A program made the translations under genes and the position numbers. From Apostichopus japonicus (Eukaryota > Echinodermata > Holothuroidea > Aspidochirotida > Stichopodidae): a stretch of 64,000 nucleotides of DNA. The stretch spans positions 9,983,501 to 10,047,500 of the forward strand of contig NC_092566.1 in the NCBI RefSeq assembly GCF_037975245.1, written 5' to 3'. A model generated the notes under the pieces. That model had not been told where the DNA came from. It was given only the letters and a program-made list of their open reading frames with translations, and did no database searches. Shown in pieces: positions 55,001 to 62,900 of the stretch (position 1 is its first letter; every line of letters begins with the position of its first letter).

Positions 55001-57107
55001 GCTTGACTGAACCTGGAGGTCTTCTTTCGACAGAGCAGCTCTCCTTGAATATCACCACCCTCCACACCCACCCTCCACTCCACCCCTTGCTCCCCTGTCT
55101 CCTTGATCTAGCTGTGCAGAGCTAAGAAAAGTGTTAATTACTGTACATCCTGCCGTTTTCCGTGTTAATATTTGACAGCATATTTATAATCAATAATAAT
55201 AATCAGCAGTTAATTTTACGACGCTTAAGCGACCACAAATGTGGGAGAAACCCGCAAGGGCTTATGGATTACAACTTACACGTTCGGTAGCTTCCAATTC
55301 AACATTTTAATTCAAATTTGGAATCTTTCAATTTTAGAAAGTCATTTCAGATGGGAAAACCGTAGATTGCTCTTGGATGAAAAACCCTCCTTACTATGAC
55401 CCAGCCGAGAATCAGACCCGGAACCTCCCGATTGCTAAGCCTCATTGCTTTAAATGCCACCGCCTTTATCCACTCGGCCGCAGCACCGGTATTGGAGTAA
55501 ATACGCAGTTTTAATATCAAAGATATACAGCCAAAAGAATTATACCTCTTTACTGAATCAGTAAAAGACAAACCAGACAGACAGACCTTAAATGCCTAAT
55601 TATTACGCCAAAAGGATAAATGAACAAGGATGCTGTTTAATTTAGCGCCCACAGTAGTAACTAAAAATAACATTTTATAAAGCTCAGCTCTCAAAGTCCA
55701 GATAAAGATAATATAGAAAATGAGTTCACTCCTCTGACATATTTTGCTAGATATATGGAAACCTCATGTATGGTCACACAATGAGGTTATCATTATATAC
55801 TCTTAACCATTCATGTTCAAATTCCTATGGGTATTTCTGGTATGTGAAAAATGTGTTTCCGGGCAAATTTAATCGCAGGCAAATGTACATGTGGAACAAT
55901 TTAATTACTACTGTATGTAGGAAAAGGACCTTTGGCAAAACAGCTGTTTGCATTTTCCCTACACTATTATTTTCTTTTTTCTTTTTTTTTTGTAAGTGCA
56001 ATAACCACTAAATATAGTTCTTTCTCTCCTTCATTTTTTTTCCCTAATCAATATTTCTTGTTACATTCTAATAGCATATCATTCTGTGATTGTCTGCCCA
56101 AAAAATAGGAATATACTGTTATATTATCTACTATATTTATTTATTGTAATATCTGCTAGTACTCCAATAGTGTTATTGACCTAGTCTATAGTCATGATAT
56201 ATCTAGTTTTAATAAAACATCAGGTATTCTTGAGGTTTAGCAACCTTACTGTAAAAACACTACATCCTGGGCGATCTTGTGGTATGAAATCATATAAAAC
56301 ATAGAAAATTTGTCTTCTTGGATCACAGTTTAAACACCCACGGACACCAAAAGATCGTCACAAGTCTGTACTTTCATTTCTTCTAGTACTAGAACCATAC
56401 ATCTGGGTTTTTTGTTTTGCTTTTTTGTCTTATAAATTATACGGGCATACTTTTGTACTCTACCAGAATTATGACATTACAGGTGAAAAACACAACCAGG
56501 TGTATTAAATTCTCATTTTACTATCAGTTCACACTTTTTCTTTTGTTTTCAACTGGATGTATCATTTTTTCATTGACTTTAACAAGAATCATACTTCACT
56601 TTCACTGTCAGAATTACTAGAACTTAATAAATTTAAAATATCAAAACAAGTTTTTGAGGTGATTTTCTACAATTTGGTGGCACCATTCTGAACCGTTAAA
56701 AGGAAAGATCGTAATTACCCAAAACCTTCAAAAAATATCATCTTGTTCTTGTTTTTATTCTTTTCAACTATTAACCTAAACATGTAATCCCCATATGCAG
56801 TCCTTTTTTTGAGAACAAAAGAAAAATCCATGTTTTATTGTTCTGCAACATAGTTTTCCTTGACAACAACAATTTCATCATCATCATCATCACTTGACCC
56901 TGCATTCCTCCTCACAAAGCCCATGCACCTTACCTCCTTTCTTATCAACACTTCCTGGTCGCTGATATCATCTCCAGTCGCTCTCCGGAACACCACGTTA
57001 TCCCTCAAGTGATCTCTTTCCCGTGGAGAGTACGGCATAAAATCTTCCCCCCTCTGAACGAATAGAACAGGTTCTGCTCTTATGTTGATGACACACACTT
57101 CTTGTTG
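21859..57107 (-). CDS. PALD1: Paladin (phosphatase domain-containing paladin 1), 5' end outside window
   Basis: Sixteen exons join to 2190 nt (729 residues plus TGA), covering roughly residue 150 to the end of the vertebrate protein (about 856 residues). Landmarks in order are AEPVLFVQRGEDF, SRFHRLPLCVKGVPSEE, a first P-loop region GHAGYSRTSFAMILGTLI, SNFRRVPGLPVYGMSQPNSE, a second P-loop region NCQTGKSVSTVAMA, SETMTPMHYHLREII, and a C-terminal LSYLERYIYLILINSYLH. Family knowledge: paladin is a cytosolic, membrane-associated dual PTP-like protein implicated in phosphoinositide turnover, receptor trafficking and insulin or VEGF signalling, and its catalytic activity is debated. Here both CX5R loops are changed (GX5R and CX5V), so catalysis is unlikely at either. 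Nearly all junctions are phase 0. First coding exon(s) and promoter were not found up to 64000. The gene converges on SAMD8. Confidence 0.95.
22795..22950 (-). CDS. PALD1: Paladin exon o
   Basis: 52 codons: VKSAKTKEDASWLHFQSLSY, LERYIYLILINSYLHMERIN, NWRKPFSRWMKE. This is the second LERY...YLH helical repeat of paladin. The acceptor is CTCGTTAAG after a good pyrimidine tract; using GTAAAG or CAG further in would shorten it or break frame. The donor is GAG|GTAAGT. Confidence 0.93.
23595..23735 (-). CDS. PALD1: Paladin exon n: conserved SETMTPMHYHLREII block
   Basis: 47 codons, from CVMLLVRRLPKGSQVKREVD through LMLDKCSETMTPMHYHLREI to IFSTYNK. SETMTPMHYHLREII is essentially invariant in animals. 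The acceptor is GTACACAG and the donor is AAG|GTTTGT, the same weak donor type as the preceding exon. Phase 0-0. Confidence 0.95.
23935..24037. repeat. (CCCCT)n / (GGGGA)n array in a paladin intron
   Basis: About 20 uninterrupted copies of a 5-bp unit. In the paladin transcript it reads GGGGA repeats, a homopurine tract with many G runs. It sits between exons m and n. Confidence 0.98.
24087..24452. mobile_element. hAT-type MITE (CAGGGGTGGGCAACC ends)
   Basis: The left end CTGGGGTGGGCAACC and right end GGTTGCCCACCCCTG are near-perfect TIRs. The 8-base CACTAGAC flanks both ends exactly (24079-24086 and 24453-24460). The element is 366 bp and non-coding, with an internal CGGCCCGC. This terminal sequence resembles known animal hAT (Charlie-like) elements. 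Confidence 0.92.
24566..24646 (-). CDS. PALD1: Paladin exon m (81 nt, symmetric)
   Basis: 27 codons: GFPFGTKLGEQERISVPQAE then YTKGEFS. This matches the GFPEVGEEELVSVPDAKFTKGEF block of the family. The acceptor is CTTACCAG and the donor TCG|GTTTGT is weak. It is in frame (0-0), so skipping would delete 27 residues without a frameshift. An hAT-type MITE and a GGGGA array lie in the next intron. Confidence 0.9.
25229..25378 (-). CDS. PALD1: Paladin exon l: second phosphatase-like P-loop, Arg replaced by Val
   Basis: 50 codons (DIDNIISVLSGLDDIYTDED, GPALLFNCQTGKSVSTVAMA, IAGLLIWHKK). The loop keeps the Cys (TGC at 25295-25297), but the Arg expected seven positions into CX5R is Val (GTT at 25277-25279), giving CQTGKSV. 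The acceptor is TTTTGCAG and the donor is AAG|GTGAGC. Phase 0-0. Confidence 0.93.
26060..26285. repeat. AT-only low-complexity tract
   Basis: About 220 bases of TTTAATTTTATTAAAT-like sequence in a paladin intron. A similar tract lies at 46580-46665. Confidence 0.9.
26348..26500 (-). CDS. PALD1: Paladin exon k
   Basis: 51 codons: VYQDVTDPRESKTFTTGQTV, REIYEKEQKGTSNLCYYRFP, NRSPETMLSEQ. YYRFP is the counterpart of YHRIP that precedes the second P-loop. The donor is CAG|GTGAGG. The acceptor (ATACAAG) has a weak pyrimidine tract, so the exact 5' border is slightly uncertain. Confidence 0.88.
26914..27733. mobile_element. TTAA-type MITE, AGCAGCATTTTGCGT family, long copy
   Basis: The left AAGCAGCATTTTGCGTCC and right ACGCAAAATGCTGCTTTAA are inverted repeats. 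It is homologous to 43883-44475, but its right half is duplicated internally (about 27285-27485 and 27505-27733). A fold-back around 27200-27235 (CCAGGGAGTTGCATAACAAC) is shared by both copies. Confidence 0.88.
27850..27903 (-). CDS. PALD1: Paladin exon j (54 nt)
   Basis: 18 codons: GWESLLKTELIKSQSQLQ. It is short but has strong signals (TCTTTCAG acceptor, CAG|GTAAGA donor), is symmetric (phase 0-0), and is correctly placed between the D-G-x-T-Y block and the Y-Q/R block. Confidence 0.88.
29241..29420 (-). CDS. PALD1: Paladin exon i
   Basis: 60 codons: GLAKVVQTLLGPKHNHSSIH, SFNLRGEVIVELDGCTYTPR, ELSGLTKNIVIPVCSNEEIE. It corresponds to the family block with V-W-V-S-L-R-E-E-A-V-L-E-x-D-G-x-T-Y. 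The acceptor is TTGACAG and the donor is GAG|GTAGGT. Phase 0-0. Confidence 0.93.
31383..31499 (-). CDS. PALD1: Paladin exon h: start of second phosphatase-like half
   Basis: 39 codons, including VKVSNFRRVPGLPVYGMSQP and NSE. The NFRRVP-x-x-P-[IV]-Y-G-x-x-QP motif is diagnostic for paladin. The acceptor is TTCTTCAG and the donor is GAG|GTACGT. Phase 0-0. Confidence 0.95.
31683..32592. repeat. Degenerate tandem repeat of about 285 bp, three copies
   Basis: CAGCTGGTCGTTGT, CAGCTGGCCATTGT and CAGCTGGTCGTGTC mark successive units near 31809, 32098 and 32379. All share TGCTAAATAGGCTA-like and GAGCATTATTCTGCTATG-like blocks. It lies in a paladin intron just upstream of exon h. Confidence 0.85.
34714..34848 (-). 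CDS. PALD1: Paladin exon g
   Basis: 45 codons: YPWMFRQSFTSWVFQRSEIY then RVFAQADSIERMFQPELILK and GTRFL. It matches the YPLAF..SFSRWL..HPELYR block. The acceptor is TGGCTAG and the donor is CTG|GTTAGT, slightly off consensus. Phase 0-0. Confidence 0.92.
36099..36194 (-). CDS. PALD1: Paladin exon f
   Basis: 32 codons: GRSAKEYYLDKALKHLEQYC then YLIVVNSYLHDQ. This is the first of two LERY...LI-x-NxYLH helical repeats of paladin; the second is in exon 22795-22950. The acceptor is TTTTTAG and the donor is CAG|GTGAGT. Phase 0-0. Confidence 0.93.
36782..37249. repeat. Tandem duplication covering part of paladin exon e
   Basis: 36782-37008 and 37018-37249 share CATAACTGTCTTCACACATA, a C-run, CCCCCTCCATCCAACCCA and the final 42 exon bases. 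Intron parts differ by scattered substitutions and indels, while the exon-derived part is identical. Confidence 0.93.
36967..37008 (-). pseudogene. Partial duplicate of paladin exon e
   Basis: An exact 42-base copy of the 3' end of exon e (codons for KQKLENIQEDFQIY). It lacks the 5' part of the exon and its acceptor, and the donor GTAAGG has become ATAATG. It sits in a roughly 236-241 bp tandem duplication (36782-37008 against 37018-37249) that also covers intron sequence. It cannot be spliced as an exon. Confidence 0.85.
37208..37312 (-). CDS. PALD1: Paladin exon e
   Basis: 35 codons: VDAVVDLLGDISHLRQEVVS then AKQKLENIQEDFQIY, a predicted coiled helix matching the VDRAI...LHDLKEVVLENQKKLE block. 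The acceptor is TTTCAG and the donor is TAT|GTAAGG. The last 42 bases are duplicated exactly about 241 bp away at 36967-37008, where the donor is destroyed. Confidence 0.92.
39008..39379. mobile_element. TTAA-type MITE, copy 2 of the 12764 family
   Basis: It is bounded by TTAA on both sides. The left end TTAAAGGGTGTGAAGACTCG faces the right end GCGAGTCTTCAATGCCTTTAA, an inverted repeat of about 20 bp with mismatches. The body matches 12764-13100. It is 372 bp and non-coding. Confidence 0.85.
41014..41125 (-). CDS. PALD1: Paladin exon d
   Basis: One base completes a Ser codon, then 37 codons: ETAEPFDPESRNYDLCEFWV followed by VEELCKLLPNGLQLKKE. This corresponds to the helix after the first P-loop (family pattern x-F-x-V-I-x-x-L-x-x-x-x-P-x-G). 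The acceptor is AATACAG and the donor is GAG|GTAAAA. Phase 2 in, phase 0 out. Confidence 0.9.
41920..42495. repeat. Diverged tandem repeat of about 110-180 bp, four units
   Basis: Each unit carries versions of TACTCAATGTGGTAC, ACCAAATATGAGGTCTGTC, TCATGTTTACAAGGTTTTCA and TGACCTTTGACCTCCAC. Unit 2 has its middle replaced by a copy of a dispersed motif (42136-42184). A further stray unit lies near 49585-49660. Confidence 0.85.
43883..44475. mobile_element. TTAA-type MITE, AGCAGCATTTTGCGT family, standard copy
   Basis: TTAAAGCAGCATTTTGCGT at the left and ACGCAAAATGCTGCTTTAA at the right (about one mismatch) give a TIR of about 19 bp, with TTAA either as target duplication or as the element ends. 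It is 593 bp and non-coding. Confidence 0.9.
45780..46128 (-). repeat. tRNA-derived SINE (family 2), minus copy
   Basis: On the minus strand: head GTGGTCAAGTGGTTAAGGCA (A box), GGTTCGAGTCC (B box), then GTGTCCTTGGGCAAGGCACT, a conserved central motif, and a tail ending in ATT repeats. It is homologous to 49941-50236. Not a functional tRNA. Confidence 0.88.
47852..48235. repeat. 22-30 bp minisatellite
   Basis: About 15 copies built on TGAAGTCCTCATAACATACA, with or without TAAATACA inserts. It is non-coding and close to paladin exon c. Confidence 0.93.
48753..48898 (-). CDS. PALD1: Paladin exon c: first phosphatase-like P-loop, Cys replaced by Gly
   Basis: 48 codons plus two bases. The loop reads GHAGYSRTSFAMILGTLIMA (codons 48841 downward). 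Aligned on the invariant R-T-x3-M-x-L-G-T-L-I, the expected nucleophile Cys of CX5R is Gly (codon GGA at 48839-48841), while Arg (CGT at 48821-48823) is kept. The acceptor is GTCTAG and the donor is CAAG|GTAAGT. Phase 0 in, phase 2 out. Confidence 0.92.
49941..50236 (+). repeat. tRNA-derived SINE (family 2), plus copy
   Basis: The head GTGGCCAATTGGCTAAGGCG (A box) and GGTTCGATTC (B box) are followed by TTGTGTCCTTGGGCAAGATG and an AT-rich tail containing GCGCTATATAAAG. It has the same family motifs as 45780-46128. Confidence 0.88.
51560..51760. repeat. Direct duplication of about 70 bp
   Basis: 51560-51628 and 51690-51757 share ATATTCC, CATGCAGGCACTTAAAATGG and TAGAATGAGAAGGAA. It explains the repetitive reading frame on the minus strand here. 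Confidence 0.8.
52207..52399. repeat. 21-bp minisatellite (CCATGGCAACTTTTGTTG)
   Basis: About nine copies of a 21-bp unit containing TCCATGGCAACTTTTGTTG. Because 21 is a multiple of three, frames stay open on both strands. A 2-base deletion in one unit breaks the frame, which argues against coding. Confidence 0.95.
52840..53213. mobile_element. hAT-type MITE (CAGGGTTTCCCTCACT ends)
   Basis: CAGGGTTTCCCTCACT and AGTTAGGGAACCCTG are imperfect TIRs. The 8-base CTCTAGAC flanks both ends exactly (52832-52839 and 53214-53221). The element is 374 bp with ACGAACCCCCTG repeats near both ends. It interrupts one copy of the dispersed motif described in the findings. Confidence 0.92.
53388..53627 (-). 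CDS. PALD1: Paladin exon b
   Basis: 80 codons (ITKYALRDEDNS to KFIEVMK). It includes YENIEELSEEPHRHSIEYDE and SRFHRLPLCVKGVPSEESIE, the block that precedes the first phosphatase-like loop in the family. The acceptor follows TTGTCTTCACAAG and the donor is AAG|GTGAGA. Phase 0-0. Confidence 0.93.
55185..55490 (-). repeat. tRNA-derived SINE (family 3)
   Basis: On the minus strand: CTGCGGCCGAGTGGATAAAG (A box, Leu/Ser-tRNA-like) and GGTTCCGGGTCTGATTC (B-box region), then a body ending in TTATTATTATTG. Not a functional tRNA: the structure is extended and diverged. Confidence 0.82.
56934..57107 (-). CDS. PALD1: Paladin exon a (first one seen in window)
   Basis: 58 codons, beginning QQEVCVINIRAEPVLFVQRG and ending with RKE. 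This matches the CVIFCVREEPVLF...IRKE block of vertebrate paladin. The acceptor is CCGTAG and the donor is GAG|GTAAGG; phase is 0 on both sides. Upstream exons for the conserved PNFR and GMGQP region are not in the window. Confidence 0.9.
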
Positions 57108-59097
57108 CTACGGTGATAAGAAAACAAGAAGGGAGAGAACGTAATTTGACTTTGGCCAATGTGTGTTTGTCAATCCTGGCTACTACGCACATGTACGATA
57201 AGAGTGTTCAACAAACGCAAGTTGCCATAAATTACCGGCTGTTTGATGGAAATGGAGATGTCAGGTACAGGAAAGACGACAAGAAAAAAAAGGTCGAGGC
57301 ACATTGTAAGAATTGTGAAACATCGGGGAGGGAAAACAGGGAAGAATATCAATATTGCCGCGTTTAACGGACTTAAATCTAGAACAAAAGCACTAACAAA
57401 GTTTGTTCTCGACCCAAAACTTGAGAGAAAAACACCGGAAAATTGTTAAATCATATCATAAATCTTACAAAGAAATATAAGAAATAACGTCAGATCGCTC
57501 TATATATGGTAGAGAGGAAGAGAGGAAGAGAGAGCATTAAATTTTGTGGGGAGACAGGTAAGCAAAGTAACTAAGCAATTCAGTTCAATTCAAGGAAACT
57601 GCAATGTGATGAAGAATAACATGTTATGAAACCTTCTGCTGTTTTAGTATGGATACAATTTAATACAAGGCTATATGGAATCAAAACAAATTTGTTTCCA
57701 ATTATGTCAGCTTTCTAACTATCGAAAACAGCTAATAGAAATATTTATTCAAATTAGAGTACTTAAATAAAGTTATATGCACAAGTAACTATTTTCACAG
57801 TTTAAAAAAAAAAAAATTGAAAACCAGAAAATGAGGCTACCAGAGGTGACCTCTTTGTCCATTATATTAAGTATCTAAAAATGAGGCATTAACAATTTCA
57901 GGAGTTTTCACTGATTTTCACAATATTAAACATAAAAGATTACTTATTAACATTAATAACGACCTCTAAAACTTGAGTCCACGTACCAAGTCAAATCTAA
58001 AATTCAAACAGGTCTTCATTCTGAAGAAACACTTTGACAGTTAAAATGTGTAAACCTTTGTAATTTAAGTTCATTCATATAACCATAGCTATAGAACCAT
58101 ACCTATGTTTAGGTGATAAAATATACAGTTGTGCTGGCTGTTACAATGTCATATTGATGTAAACATGTATTTCGAAGATCACTTGAAAAATAAGACTTAA
58201 CGAATAACAGTCATATTTTATTGAAGATCAATTAAAGCAAGACATAAATATTTACCCATAAAATGAAAAGTAATTTTATAATGAAATGAATGCCAGGAAT
58301 TACACATTTCGCTGGCAACGAAAACGAAATTTGTTAATATTCGTTCTGCTGTTGGCATAAAATAGCATCGTAACTTTTGTCTGCACTGGGTGTCATGTTC
58401 TCTCACTAATGGAAAATGTCACCTCAATTTCCTATAAGCTGGCTGGATAATGGATTATCGGATTATCTGATATTTGGTGTATTAATCAACCAACTGATCT
58501 GCTAACTGATCTGCTTAACCAAATGGAACAAATATTCAGTTTCCTTAATTTAGTTTTTAATACAAATACACCGCCAAGAAAATTGCCAACATCCACGATT
58601 TTCCTTCATGAATTATGCAATATATTGGTATGATGGAATGAAAACTCTCCCAAGTTGACATTTACCAGCAGAGTAAATTTGAATTTCCTCTTTATCTTTC
58701 TTGCAAACATTCTATTAAGCAGCAGGCTTTCCCTATATCAGATTGGACACCTATCAAGCACTGAGGCACAACAAATCATTCCCAACTGGATTTGTTCCTC
58801 AAAACGGTATTCCTCATATCCAACAGGACTTGAACACACGGTACAGTAGATCGTCCCAAGACAAGAAGTAACCAGGTGAAATAGCAGTCGCATGCATGTC
58901 TGAAGTGGCTGCAGTCATCAACCTTGGTTGCAACCCTCACCCGAGAGAAGCGCATGGTCGCAGGAATGGCCGATGCCCAAACAGAGGTGCTGGGCTTTAT
59001 TGAAATCAATACAGTTATACATGTATGGACATACATGCCTTGATGGTTCTCGAATCTACTCAATTCATGAATTGAAAAATATTCCAAGACAAAAAGT

Positions 59098-59340
59098 AAC
59101 CAGGTGGAATAGCAGTCCCATACATGTCTTAGGTGGCCCAAGTCACATACATGTCTTAGGTGGCCCAAGTCACATACATGTCTGAGGTGGCCAAAGTCAC
59201 ATACATGTCTGAGGTGGCCAAAGTCACATACATGTCTGAGGTGGCCAAAGTCACATACATGTCTGAGGTGGCCCTACTCGCACTCATGTTTGAGGTGGCT
59301 GCAGATGCATTCATGTCTGCGTTGGCTGCAGTCATTAAAC
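59098..59340. repeat. 27-bp minisatellite (AAGTCACATACATGTCTGAG)
   Basis: About seven copies of a 27-bp unit with AAGTCACATACATGTCTGAG and GTGGCC, becoming diverged at the right. A unit is also present near 58885-58910. The multiple-of-three length keeps a frame open. Confidence 0.93.
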
Positions 59341-59872
59341 TTGATGTGGTAGCAAGCGGTAAACAAGTTACGAAACAACAAAGACGAGCATAAAACTGAA
59401 GAAGAACACCACCCTCCCAATTCGTGAGGAGACTATTTCGGTAGACGACTTAACGATCGTGCCGATAGAATTTCATGTTTAAAATGGACACGTGTACGGA
59501 GCAGAGAAAAGTAATATTCGTATGTATGTACTGTAGATGGTGCACAATGTGAAATCAAAAATGGTAAAAAGGAAGAAGAGGGATAAAATAAGGTGCAAAT
59601 AATCGGTTTACTGATTCAATATGTCATTCAACTATGTATACCTCTGAGATGGCCGGCTTTCCTTGTTATATAATAATCTTACAAGACACTCAGTAATAAA
59701 GAGAAAATTGGTACAACCTGCAGGCTACGCAAAAATTTTAATTTTTTGCATTTCTTTGTGTCATGATGGAATTACCCTCAAATTATGACATATATTAAGA
59801 TAAAGAATCCTCAATATATCAGTGGGAATAATTTTTTTATTTTTTTATTATATATATATATCTATATATATA

Positions 59873-59900
<28 letters not shown>

Positions 59901-59903
<3 letters not shown>

Positions 59904-62900
59904 GGGCGATTCCATGGTAACTCGCATTACACTTTTTGCTGTTTTTTTATCATCCAAGTGCTGTGGCTCGAATATGGGTTAGTGTAACTCCTCAATTTTC
60001 TGTGGTGTTATACCCAACATTCATAGCTACAATATGAAATTATCAAGAATTATAATTGTGTTCGCCTTAATGTATGGTGCGCTTCCAAATATCGGTAACT
60101 CGCATTACGGAAAAAGGACACCTGAAAAATTGACACCGGTACAAAATGGCAATGTGCTCAAACAAAGAATGATTTCTTCAATTGCTTACATGTACAAGAT
60201 ATCTACCCTACTGATGTTTATAAATCAGCAGTAGAAAATATGAAACAACTTCAGATGTGGTATTGAGGGGGGAAAAGTCTGGTAACTCGCATTACGGTAA
60301 CTCGCATTACACTTTTTCCAGTCATCGAGTTTGCTGTTTATTCATCAAATTCTTTGAAAGAGATATGCTCCAAAGCCATTTTTGAAACTCTTGGAAACTC
60401 TTAGAAACTGTAAAACTCTTTCCAAAACTTTTAACAACATTTTAACAACAATTTGCAAAACATCCTGACAATTATATCAATAATAATCGAAGTTGACTGA
60501 ACCAGAAAATCAACTGAAGAATTGTTGACTAACAAGATTGCAATGTACACTATTGAATTATCGATCCATATTTCCAATCAAGCTAATCCAAAATTGTTGA
60601 CTTACAAGATTGCAATGTACACTCTTGAATTATCAATCCAAATTTCCAATGAAGCTAATCCAAGCAAACTGGTAGCTCTCCTCTTCCATTTTAATGTATC
60701 AAAATATCTACTGAAAGTTAAACAGGTTCACAGCTTATATGGTCAATTCCATGGTGACTCGCGTGACATTTTTACTCAAATTCCTCTCTATTTGATATCA
60801 TTTAACAAATAAAGAAATTACCTGGGAGAAAAGCATTAATGTAGCAGTGAATGTACGCCTTAATGCTTACAACAGTAGAGAAAAAATATTTATACCTCAA
60901 GTATTGGGGGTGAAATATGCGAAAAAGTAAACGTGACTCGCGTGACAGTTACTATTAGCAAAAATCAGAATGCACACACAAATGTTCGATTTCTTATGTC
61001 TTATTAAAATTTTTCCAATCACTTTTTATAATCATACTGAAGTTGAAAAATACCTCTACCTCAATTGCTATGCAACTTTGAAAAAAAGTTGTAACGCATG
61101 AAAATAACGATGAAGATGTATTGTGACTCGCGTGACAAGAAAACGTGACTCGCGTGACAAGTTCACTTTTCGGATAGTTCTAGACCAAATGCAGTAGTGA
61201 ATTGAGGGTACAGATCTTGCATAGTGAAATATAACATTCATTGGTCTAGAAAGTGTCCAAAAGGTACTTCCCTTGGGAATGTCCAGATGATATTAATGTC
61301 CCCGAGTTACCTTCATGACTGCAGACAGTAGGTAATATACTGTACGGGTAGTACAGTTGTTCAGGCAATATATTTTGTCAATTAATATTTATAACAATAT
61401 TTAGTCTGTTGAAGTCACTTATTTGAAAGTTATAGAAGAAACAGATCTATCAAAATGTGATTCAAATTACCATTCTCATTTGTCATATTTGAATAAACCA
61501 AAAGTGTAATATTTGAGAAGATACATTCGCTCATAGGATTTTGGGAATGCCTTGAGCAGTGAAGACCTTAAGGTTGTCAAGTCATAGCACATGGCATTGC
61601 CAGATACAAATGTAGATTATGTTTTAGTATAATCCTAAAAAATCAATGACATGTGCTAACTTTCCAAATGTGGTGATAAAATAGGCATTATATTGCGAAT
61701 AAATATTCATGATTTTAAATTCTGATATTTCAAATGAAATTATGCTAATTAGTTGCATTATGTGTGCCCATATTATTCAAGTTGCCAAGTTATTAAAGGG
61801 GAATGCATATGATATCTTTAATCAGTGATTCATTCATCAAACTAGATAACATCCCTGTAATTTTCACACAGTAAATAGGTAGAAACACTATATTGATTTG
61901 ACGTGACTCGCGTGACGTGACTCGCGTGACATTCATAAAGGGTGATTTTCCGCAAAATTTGAATATCTTCTGGAAAGGAAAATTCAGTAATCCTTTTGGT
62001 ATCTATGTGAAGACTTGATATTCATTATTTGGGGTAAAACTATTGTGCAGGCAAGGAGAAAAAAAACAAAAACAGTAAATTTTGTGACTCGCGTGACAGT
62101 AAATGGAGGGTGTTTTCAATTCATCACTATTGTCTAATGCCTTGATGTCGAAAAAAAGTTAAAGCTATTAAGTGAGCACTATGCTATAGCAAATATAATT
62201 AGTCCAAAAAACTGATGATATCTATGATTACTATGTACAAATCTGCACAAAATGAAATTTCACTGTATTTTTCATAATTTAGTTACAACGGGAACCATTT
62301 GTTATAACTGACCCCATAATCAAACAAATGATGTTTTGGGGTGAAAAAATTATTTTTAGTAACTACAAGTATTCTATTTATTGGAAACTTGTACAATTTT
62401 AATGTACAATGATTTTAAATTTTTTGGTATGATGTTGACCTTATCATGGAATTGACCATATAGTGAATTACAAGAAAAGTTTCTTTGGCATGTTAATTAG
62501 TGATTGGTTCTTTGGAAATTTGTATTTAGGGTTCTTAGGAAAAGCATGAAACTAATAAAACAATCCTTGTTCCTAATTCTATCAGTATAATAACATTATC
62601 AACAATAACACAATAGATGTTTCATCATGTGGTATGAGGGCATGATGGTAGGCCATTCTAGATAACCTTGAATGGATGGTGTTTTGTATCAAATTAGAAT
62701 TTTGATGCAAACTTGAATTGGCCACAACTATTAGCAATCAAAGGTGTTCCCAACTTCTTTATCATCTTGCTTCGTCGATAGAAAGTTTTGTCATCCCTGG
62801 GGTTTGGCCATTTCCAGTTATCAATTCCCGTGAAATCCGGTGGCCTGCCTTATTTTGTGTAATTTGGGGATTTGAAATGCTTTGGAGTAAAGGTTGATTT

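Noticed and set aside
58862-58990. Relatively GC-rich segment considered as the missing paladin N-terminal exon
   Set aside because: Its minus-strand translations show none of the expected PNFR or GMGQP motifs, and it borders the 27-bp minisatellite.
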